Positions 1 through 5,091 of a stretch of DNA of 5,091 nucleotides are shown in pieces. Every line of letters starts with the position of its first letter. The stretch's first letter is position 1. The notes below the pieces were generated by a model. It made no database searches, was not told where the DNA came from, and saw nothing but the letters and a program-made list of their open reading frames with translations. The DNA comes from Caldilinea sp. (GTDB taxonomy: Bacteria > Chloroflexota > Anaerolineae > Caldilineales > Caldilineaceae), in NCBI GenBank assembly GCA_026389955.1, contig JAPLGY010000551.1, forward strand, positions 1 to 5,091. Reading direction: 5' to 3'. The translations under genes were made by a program, and so were the position numbers.

Positions 1-717
1 ATTGAAGTTGACCACGGCACGACGTTCGTTCGCGCTCATGCCCGCAAGCGCATCCAGTTCCAGCCTGGTCAATTGCGGCGCCAGCGCCAAGGCGTTCGCC
101 TGGTTGCCTGCCATGGCCGCGAAATGCATGATGATCTTGGTTTCACCAGGCGCCAGGGTCAGGCCATAGCTATAGCTGACCTCGCCAGAATTTTTGACAA
201 AGGTGCTCGGACGTATCCTTCCTCCCTGCCCGGCAACCACATGGGTCACCACAGGATCGCTGCTCGGGCTGGCCGCGGTGCCGCTGGAGCCCCCGGTGGC
301 AGTATCATCGGTGATGACCCAGTTATCGCTGGTGGTCACGCTTGCATCACCGCTGGATGTCATTACGAACGGTTCATATCCGTCCGACCCGAGATTTGTA
401 TAAATCGGAACCGTGTAATTAATCGTGTTCGCGCTGTTGTTGGTAACAATCTCCAAGAAACGGGCGAAGCTCTGCGCTTGAGGAACATAGATCTTGCGGC
501 TGACCTCTATACCATTTGCAGCCGTAGGTGCATTGAGCACTACTTCCCTTGCGTTCTCTTCTGTCAATACGTTGTAAAAATTCGGGAAGCCAGTGTGTTG
601 CATTCCCCCGTCATAGGCATCAGAAACGCCATCGCCAATATAACCACTGCCTTGTATATCCCAGCGATAACCAGTCGCGTCGACCAGAGTCAAAGGCAGC
701 GACGCAGTCCCCGCTGG
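1..717 (-). other. Unnamed C-terminal-side domain, likely all-beta, following the repeat array
   Basis: About 239 residues in the shifted frame, unrelated to the PPC and Ig repeats. In order it shows GYRWDIQGSGYIGDG, SDAYDGGM, a strand ending in EVSRKIYVP, FARFLEIVTNNS, YTVPIYTNLGSDGYEPFVM, TTSDNWVITDD, a Gly/Ser-Pro loop, VVTHVVAGQGGRIRP, YSYGLTLAPGETKIIMHFAAM and then a helical-looking tail LELDALAGMSANERRAVVNF. Alternating hydrophobic strands and the phrase 'PGETKIIMHF' suggest a beta-sandwich that is structural and not catalytic; I see no catalytic motif. Similar 'A-G-x-S-x-x-E-R-x-x-V-x-N-F' endings seem familiar to me from other very large bacterial surface proteins, but I cannot name a family with confidence. 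The domain may continue beyond the window. Confidence 0.6.
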
Positions 718-1428
718 CGCACTGCCACTACCGCTGCTGCCGCTACCAAGGTTGCCCAGCAATAAACCGGATGGCGTGATGTTCTGCAAAACACCCGTCT
801 CATTGCTACTCAACTGCAAACTTATTCCGCGAGCCAGCAACAAGCTGTAGGCGCCTGCGGTTATTCCACTGACACGAACATAGTAGGTACCTGCCGCAGT
901 CGGCACAAAATCAGAAATGAAGCGATCAACATTAATAGCATCGGTACGCCCCACCGCGATCAATACGTTATCGCCACTGTAGAGTTCCAGGGAGACAGCA
1001 GGTGATTGCAGGTGCAGGTCATGGGCCAAAGCTAGGGTTTCCGCTTCGCCTGCGTTCAAGGTGAAGCTGTACCAATCACTGTTGACCCCATCCAGGGTGC
1101 CTCTCACCGCGCCACGTGTTGCCGTTGCGCCCAGGCTGATGAAGCTACTCTCCAAGCTTTGGGCAGTTTGCTGGGTGTTGTTAGCGTCCGTCGCCAGCAA
1201 GGCGTTGAGCATTGCGCGGACGCGGTAACGACCCGAGCCCGCAATGCTTCTTGCGTCTATCCGGTAGGTTCCGGCTTGTGTTATCTGCACGGTCTGCAGC
1301 AATGCCGTTTGTCCTGCAGCCGCAGCGTCCACCGTACCGAGCACGGTGGTGCCATCGGACCCCACCACCGCGACACTACCCTGAACCGCGCCATCAATCG
1401 GTGTCAGCTCCAGGGTGAGGGTTTGCCC
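1..1428 (-). CDS. Same giant repeat protein, downstream part in a shifted frame (runs off the window)
   Basis: This frame has no stop for 476 codons, from the junction at about 1428 to the window edge, and its codons occupy positions 1-3, 4-6 and so on of the plus strand. It begins in mid-domain with AGQTLTLELTPIDGAVQG, nearly identical to residues 715-732 of the upstream part, so it continues the same gene and not a new one. The order is the remainder of PPC-a (1428-1201), PPC-b (1200-814, with SDWYSFTLNAGEA and GTYYVRVSG), a Gly/Ser-rich linker (813-718), then a distinct domain (717-1). No convincing start exists: the first in-frame ATG (1210-1212) lies inside a conserved PPC strand and has no Shine-Dalgarno sequence before it. 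Independent translation is therefore unlikely, and if the frameshift is real this part is probably not made. Intact coding quality over 1.4 kb argues that the lesion is recent or is an assembly artefact. The stop codon lies outside the window. Confidence 0.85.
718..813 (-). other. Gly/Ser-rich interdomain linker
   Basis: In the shifted frame, roughly 32 residues join the last PPC to the following domain. They include LLLGNLGSGSSGSGSAPAG, a low-complexity Gly/Ser run that is probably flexible. It marks the change from repeat array to unique sequence. Confidence 0.6.
814..1428 (-). repeat. Repeat unit C (truncated at both ends: partial PPC-a plus PPC-b)
   Basis: This last unit begins inside PPC-a because of the deletion junction. 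It contains PPC-a strands (GTYRIDARSIAGSGRYRVR) and a full PPC-b (SDWYSFTLNAGEA, LELYSGDNVL, NVDRFISDF, GTYYVRVSGITAGAYSLLLARG). After PPC-b the pattern ends: in place of PPC-c and the Ig pair there is a Gly/Ser linker and an unrelated domain. This looks like the native end of the repeat array and not damage, because the frame stays open and the change falls at a domain boundary. Confidence 0.75.
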
Positions 1429-4400
1429 AGCACGGGAAACAGCACGCGCAATTGCCGTGTGGCGGCATCGTAAGTGAAGGAGGAAACGGCTACCTGCGCC
1501 CCTGTCTGGGTGTTGGTCAGCACGACATCGGCTGCGTTCAGGAAGGCCGGATCCAGGGCTTCGCTAAAGGTGGCGTGGAAATCGAGGGCTTGCTCCGGCA
1601 GAACCGCGTCGGGCGCAATGGAAATCATGCTCACGACTGGCGGCTGCAAATCGTAATTGAAGCTCAGGTTGAACGCAGCAAGGGCGTTACCGTGAACATC
1701 GTAGAGTCCACTCAGATGCACATCATACGAACCCTCACTCTGGTTCATACCTGTCAAATCAAATGCAATGGTCTTGCCATCAATGATGGTGAATCCGGGT
1801 GGAGTTTGACCATTGACGCTTAATGCCGCTGTTGAAACGCTGCTTAGCAGCACAGAGTCGGAGAAAGTGAACTGCAAGGAACTGGGGAAAAGGTCGAGCC
1901 TGAAACTGGCGCCGTTTTGCACCGAAGTGTCCGTCACCTGCAGCGCCTGGGCTGCGCTTGCCGTGGCGCCCGTGACGAACAAGACATAGTTGCCTTCAGT
2001 GTTGTTCAAACCTTCCACATCCACCCGATAGAGGCCACTGGCCCCGACAGGGACGGTGTACACGATGCGTGCATTACGGCCATCGGGCGTGTCGTACGTG
2101 TAGTTCGCCGCCGGAACGAGCGCCCCATCGGGCGCGTACAAAGCCAGGCTCAAGGACAATGCGTTGTACACCTGACCCAGGCCGTCATTGGGCGTTTGGG
2201 TTTCAATCACCAGGGCGTCACCTGCTGCGGCGCTGAAAACATAAGGAACTTTTTGTGCGTCGGCCAAATAGCCCAGGACGTTGTGTGCGGCAGATATATC
2301 CTGCGATTCATTGCTCTGCAGCAGCAAACCAAAACTTGCTCTGCGGGTCAGCAACAAGCTATACGCGGTGGCAGTTGTTCCGCTGATGCGCGCGTAGTAG
2401 GTTCCCGTGGCAGCGGGCACGAAGTCGGCAATGTAACGGTCTACATTGGTGGCATCGTTTCGCGCTATTGCCAGCAAAGCATTGTTGCTGTCGTAGAGTT
2501 CCAGGCCAAGGTCGGAGGCTGATAGTGTGTCGGTCAATGCAAGGGTTGAGGCTTCGCCCGCATTGAGCGTGAAGCTGTACCAGTCGCTAGTGCTTGCGTC
2601 AAAAGTGCTCCGTGCCACGCCGCGTGTTGCCGTTCCACCCAGACTGATGAAGCTGCTCTCCAAGCTTTGCGCGCTCTGCTGGGTACTGTTGGCGTCCACG
2701 GCGATCACGGCGTTGAGCACGGTACGCACGCGATAACGGCCTATGCCCGCCATGCTGCTCGCGTCGATGCGGTAGGTGCCTGTCTGTGTCACCGCCAGGG
2801 TTTGCAGCAATACCGTCTGTCCTGCGGCCTGGGCCTCTGCCGTAGCCAGCACGGTGGCGCCATCCAGGGCCACAACTTCCATCCTGCCCTGTACCGCGCC
2901 ATCAATCGGTGTCAGTTCAAGAGTGAGGGTTTGTCCTGCAACAAGCGCGAGCGTAAAGCTGTCGGAGTCGCCTGTGGTATGAAATGCTCCTGACGCGGTG
3001 CTGTCAAAGATGAGGGAGCCTGCCGGCTGTTTATCGGCCAGTGGTGTCGGGTAGGCCCTTGTCGCCGCATCGACTGCAAAACTCACTGCAAAGTCACTGC
3101 CCCCATTGAGCCGGTTGCCCGCCAAGTCGCGGAATCCGGCATTGAGCAGGCTGAGTTGGTACACGCCTTCATCCAACACGGGGAAGAGCGCGCTCAACTG
3201 CCGGGTCGCAGCGTCGTAACTGAAAGAAGAAACGGCTACCTGCGCCCCTGTCACGGCGTTGATTAGCACGACATTGGACGCGTGCAGGTAGCTCTGATCC
3301 AGCGCTTCGCTGAACGTTGCACGGAAATCGAGAGCCTGTGCCGACAAGACCGCATCCGCAGCAATGGAGACAGCGCTCACAACAGGAGGCTGCGAATCGT
3401 AAGTGAAACTCAGGTTAAACGCAGCAAGAGCGTTGCCGTGAATATCGTAGAGCGTTCCCAGTTGCACATTATACAAGCCATCGCTCTGCTCCAGGCCCGT
3501 CAGATCAAATTCAATGGTTTGGCCATCGACGATGGTGAATGTAGACGCAGTTTGGCCATTGACGCTCAACGATGCTGGCGACACACTGCTCAACAATAAG
3601 GAATCGGAGAAAGTGAACCGCAGGGAATCTGGAAAGTGGCCCAAACTAAAAATGCGTGTCTCGCCAGCTAAAATAGCACTGCCCGACAAACCGCATTGTA
3701 CCGGTTTCACCACAGCCGGAGCTGTACTACCTGACACACTCAATACATACTCGCCACGGGTGCCATTTTTAGCCTGCACTTCGATCTTGTAAAGCCCGGA
3801 TGCGACTGCCGTGTAATCGATTCTGACATTGCGGCCATCAGCCAGGACTGTCACCGTGTAGTCGGCCTCGGGCACCAGGCTGCCATTGGGGGCATACAGA
3901 GCCAGCTTTGGCGACAACAAGTTCTGCAACAAACCTGGTGCATCATTGGGGGTACGGGTTTGAATTACAAGATTATCTTCAGCTGCCGCACGGAAAGTGT
4001 AGCTATCCTGTGAATCACCAAACCCAGGGGTTTTAGTGGTTACCGTTAGCGTCAAGCGGTAAGTTCCAGAGCTCGATCCGTAAGAATCTGCCACCACATA
4101 ATAATCTCCGCGATAACTAAAATTAGTATAATTTATCAGGGAGTCAAGATTTCCCCCTCCATCATCATTTGCAGCAAGCTGCACGCCATTCCTATCATAA
4201 AGATACATATAAGCATCACTCATGCCTATTCCATCCAGAAAAGCGCGTAGAGAATCTCCAGGGCCTAAATTTACTTTAAAATAATCCCAGTCATTATTAT
4301 TTCCAGAACTTATGAGTCCCGTTACCTCAGCACGATACTGGTTGACAGCACCCGACACTGGAACAAACGAACCATTGAGATCATTTTCACTTGATATAGA

Positions 4401-5091
4401 CCCGTTGAATTCTTGTTCTTCCGTACTTTGCGTAACGTATTCACCCAACATCCCCAGTACGACATTAACCCCAGATATATCTGGCACAAGGTTGTTTGGT
4501 AGTTCCAAACCAAAGCTGGCTCCACGTGTCACGACCAGACTGTAAGGCGCAGCTATGCCGGTAATGCGTGCATAGTAGGTGCCAGCTTGAGCTGCAACGA
4601 AACGATCAATTGACTGGCTGACATTGGATGCTTCTCCGACTCCCCAACTCTGCAAGACTCCAGAAGCATCGTACAGCTCCAAGTTTAAACCACGGTCACT
4701 CGTGTTGCCTATATTGGTCAAAGCCAGGCTGGTCGATTGACCCGCCGAAAGCTCAAACTTGTACCAGTCGGCATTACCGTCAGCAAGCTCCCCTTTAACT
4801 GCCAGCCGGTCTATTTCAGGCGTTAGCGTCATACTGGAGCCATCCAGAGCTTGCGCCCGAGTTTGTTCGTCATTGTTTATACTGTTGGTAACCTCTGTTT
4901 CCATCCCTGCATTGAGCAGGCTACTTAGCGTAAAAGTGCCAATTCCAGTCAGGGCAGTGACCCTAATGGTGTAAGTACCAGCAGTCACTACTGGCACTTC
5001 ATTCAACACAATTGATTTTCCAGGAGCATCAGCACTAGCACTAGACACAAGAGTTGCACCATCGGGCCCAAGCAAATCCACTTTTCCTTGT
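1404..5091 (-). CDS. Giant modular PPC/Ig-like repeat surface or secreted protein, upstream part (no start in window; ends at a frameshift)
   Basis: This is an open frame of about 1228 codons that enters through the window edge at 5091. The GTG at 5079-5081 is not the start: upstream codons continue in frame as Q-G-K, matching Q-G-R and Q-G-S at the same place in the next two repeat units. Counting that GTG as residue 1, the order is PPC-a (to 61), PPC-b (62-190), PPC-c (191-215 and 353-455) interrupted by an extra PPC (216-352), Ig-1 (465-565), Ig-2 (565-672), PPC-a (681-791), PPC-b (792-918), PPC-c (919-1042), Ig-1 (1043-1146) and a cut-off Ig-2 (1147-1218). PPC hallmarks are DWYSFTL, LELYDSN and GTYYARISG; Ig hallmarks are LSVNGQT, ATFSEALD and GNALAAFNLSF. 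Only one Cys is visible (residue 463), as is common in exported repeat proteins. Both domain types are known from extracellular enzymes and envelope proteins; a role in adhesion or the cell surface is inference. No catalytic domain, signal peptide or anchor is in view. The last seven codons (GKPSPWS) are out of frame, so the TGA at 1404-1406 is not the native stop. Confidence 0.9.
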   Translation of the reverse strand, partial: QGKVDLLGPDGATLVSSASADAPGKSIVLNEVPVVTAGTYTIRVTALTGIGTFTLSSLLNAGMETEVTNSINNDEQTRAQALDGSSMTLTPEIDRLAVKGELADGNADWYKFELSAGQSTSLALTNIGNTSDRGLNLELYDASGVLQSWGVGEASNVSQSIDRFVAAQAGTYYARITGIAAPYSLVVTRGASFGLELPNNLVPDISGVNVVLGMLGEYVTQSTEEQEFNGSISSENDLNGSFVPVSGAVNQYRAEVTGLISSGNNNDWDYFKVNLGPGDSLRAFLDGIGMSDAYMYLYDRNGVQLAANDDGGGNLDSLINYTNFSYRGDYYVVADSYGSSSGTYRLTLTVTTKTPGFGDSQDSYTFRAAAEDNLVIQTRTPNDAPGLLQNLLSPKLALYAPNGSLVPEADYTVTVLADGRNVRIDYTAVASGLYKIEVQAKNGTRGEYVLSVSGSTAPAVVKPVQCGLSGSAILAGETRIFSLGHFPDSLRFTFSDSLLLSSVSPASLSVNGQTASTFTIVDGQTIEFDLTGLEQSDGLYNVQLGTLYDIHGNALAAFNLSFTYDSQPPVVSAVSIAADAVLSAQALDFRATFSEALDQSYLHASNVVLINAVTGAQVAVSSFSYDAATRQLSALFPVLDEGVYQLSLLNAGFRDLAGNRLNGGSDFAVSFAVDAATRAYPTPLADKQPAGSLIFDSTASGAFHTTGDSDSFTLALVAGQTLTLELTPIDGAVQGRMEVVALDGATVLATAEAQAAGQTVLLQTLAVTQTGTYRIDASSMAGIGRYRVRTVLNAVIAVDANSTQQSAQSLESSFISLGGTATRGVARSTFDASTSDWYSFTLNAGEASTLALTDTLSASDLGLELYDSNNALLAIARNDATNVDRYIADFVPAATGTYYARISGTTATAYSLLLTRRASFGLLLQSNESQDISAAHNVLGYLADAQKVPYVFSAAAGDALVIETQTPNDGLGQVYNALSLSLALYAPDGALVPAANYTYDTPDGRNARIVYTVPVGASGLYRVDVEGLNNTEGNYVLFVTGATASAAQALQVTDTSVQNGASFRLDLFPSSLQFTFSDSVLLSSVSTAALSVNGQTPPGFTIIDGKTIAFDLTGMNQSEGSYDVHLSGLYDVHGNALAAFNLSFNYDLQPPVVSMISIAPDAVLPEQALDFHATFSEALDPAFLNAADVVLTNTQTGAQVAVSSFTYDAATRQLRVLFPVLGKPSPWS
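1423..1436 (-). other. Frameshifting deletion junction between repeat units B and C
   Basis: On the minus strand, the Ig-2 motif FPVL is followed directly by the PPC-a motif AGQTLTLELTP in another frame. In the intact upstream copy these motifs (residues 633-636 and 715 onward) are separated by 79 residues starting with DEGVYQL. Two spacings agree. An exact 24-bp match in Ig-2 recurs at 1483-1506 and 3229-3252, 1746 bp apart. An exact 23-bp match in PPC-a recurs at 1385-1407 and 2893-2915, 1508 bp apart. The difference is 238 bp, which is 79 codons plus one base. The six bases TGCTGG at the join could have come from either side (GTGCTGG-AT in Val-Leu-Asp and GTTGCTGG-GC in Val-Ala-Gly), which fits microhomology; the ancestral bases are inferred. 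Confidence 0.85.
1428..3065 (-). repeat. Repeat unit B (3' end of its Ig-2 deleted)
   Basis: This is the second unit, with the order PPC-a (about 3041-2709), PPC-b (2708-2328), PPC-c (2327-1956), Ig-1 (1955-1644) and Ig-2 (1643-1428). Ig-2 stops at FPVL and lacks the last part present in unit A, the stretch with GFRDLAGNRLNGGSDF, which is the calcium-site-like loop and final strands typical of this Ig class. It has no extra PPC module, so it gives the minimal unit length. Its PPC-a and PPC-b are close to unit C (QSLESSFISLG and TLNAGEA are shared), and its Ig modules are close to unit A, as expected for tandem duplication. Confidence 0.8.
3066..3689 (-). other. Tandem Ig-like domain pair (Ig-1, Ig-2) of unit A
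   Basis: Residues 465-672 form two related Ig-like domains. Ig-1 has FPDSLRFTFSDS, LSVNGQT, FDLTGLEQSDGLYNVQL and DIHGNALAAFNLSF. Ig-2 has QPPVVSAVSI, LDFRATFSEALD, GAQVAVSSFSYD, LDEGVYQLSLLN and LAGNRLNG. The order 'ATFSEALD, then an L-A-G-N loop' is characteristic of the SbsA/Big_5 Ig-like family, first described from S-layer and envelope proteins. It is the intact reference for the damaged pair in unit B. Assignment is from motif recognition, not a profile search. Confidence 0.7.
4026..4436 (-). other. Extra PPC module inserted in unit A (AT-rich)
   Basis: Residues about 216-352 of the upstream part have no counterpart in unit B, where VLGYLADAQ runs straight into VPYVFSAAAGD. The insert carries a complete classical PPC signature: DWDYFKVNLGPGDSL, then MYLYDRNGVQLAANDDGGG, then GDYYVVADSYGSSSGTYRLTL. 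The Asp/Gly-rich loop NDDGGGNLDS resembles the acidic loop usual in PPC domains and may bind calcium (inference). By hand count GC is about 40% over 4081-4440, against 55-67% in lines sampled from unit B. It is in frame and keeps the flanking PPC-c halves readable. Confidence 0.7.

Larger units (their letters stand above)
3066..5091 (-). repeat. Repeat unit A (5' partial, carries an extra PPC module)
   Basis: This is the first repeat unit visible in transcription order: PPC-a, PPC-b, PPC-c, Ig-1, Ig-2. The equivalent point in PPC-a of the next unit is 733 codons downstream, against a basic period of 582 codons, so this unit is about 150 codons longer. The excess is explained by an extra PPC module inside PPC-c. 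The PPC-a and PPC-b copies here have diverged strongly from those in unit B (LTGIGTFTLSSLLNAG against MAGIGRYRVRTVLNA). The PPC-c end, Ig-1 and Ig-2 copies are very close to unit B even at the DNA level. Module boundaries are approximate. Confidence 0.8.

Noticed and set aside
73..765. Plus-strand open frame of 230 codons
   Set aside because: It is antisense to an uninterrupted minus-strand coding frame with recognisable domain sequence, and its own product has no domain-like pattern.
1404..1436. Programmed ribosomal frameshifting as the explanation for the frame change
   Set aside because: The join lacks about 79 residues of domain sequence present in the sister copy, so a deletion explains it; no slippery heptamer with a downstream structure was evident.
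1917..2522. Plus-strand open frame of 201 codons
   Set aside because: It is opposite PPC-b and PPC-c of unit B, lacks any recognisable motif, and has no counterpart frame kept open in the other units.
1159..2993. Plus-strand frames at 1159-1473 and 2667-2993 that resemble each other
   Set aside because: They are similar only because they lie opposite the two copies of PPC-a/PPC-b; the minus-strand reading explains the similarity.
1385..3252. Repeats as a CRISPR array or transposon ends
   Set aside because: The repeats are long, coding, in frame and in direct orientation at 1.5-1.75 kb spacing; there are no short regular repeat-spacer units, inverted ends or transposase.
4322..4525. Minus-strand 67-codon frame overlapping the large gene in another frame
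   Set aside because: It is a short out-of-frame reading inside the well-supported PPC region, with no domain features.
5079..5081. GTG as the start codon of the large gene
   Set aside because: In-frame codons upstream match conserved residues of the other repeat copies, and the site lies inside a PPC strand.

Overview
The whole window is the interior of one very large gene read on the minus strand; both ends of the gene lie outside the window. It encodes a modular, repetitive and almost cysteine-free protein of the kind found outside the cell or on the surface of Gram-negative bacteria. The modules are bacterial pre-peptidase C-terminal (PPC)-like beta-sandwich domains and SbsA/Big_5-type Ig-like domains. 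Mid-50s GC over most of the window and this protein type fit a proteobacterium (Pseudomonas- or Cellvibrio-like would be typical), but nothing here fixes the genus.

Layout in the direction of transcription (high to low coordinates): unit A (about 5091-3066) contains PPC-a, PPC-b, PPC-c interrupted by an extra AT-rich PPC module, then Ig-1 and Ig-2. Unit B (about 3065-1428) contains PPC-a, PPC-b, PPC-c, Ig-1 and the first two thirds of Ig-2. Unit C (about 1428-814) contains the end of PPC-a and PPC-b. A Gly/Ser-rich linker (about 813-718) follows, then a different, unnamed all-beta-looking domain (717-1) that runs off the window. The unmodified repeat period is 1746 bp (582 codons).

The most important observation is a break in the reading frame at about 1425-1433. 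There the middle of Ig-2 of unit B is joined directly to the middle of PPC-a of unit C. Matching repeat copies are 1746 bp apart across intact sequence but only 1508 bp apart across the junction, so about 238 bp are missing. This is not a multiple of three. The upstream frame therefore ends at a TGA (1404-1406) after a few non-native codons, while the native frame continues without a stop for 476 codons to the window edge. It is either a recent repeat-associated deletion that truncates the protein or an assembly error in a repetitive gene.

There is no intergenic space. I found no promoter, terminator, RNA gene, CRISPR array, insertion sequence or second gene. The plus-strand open frames are antisense shadows of the repeats.
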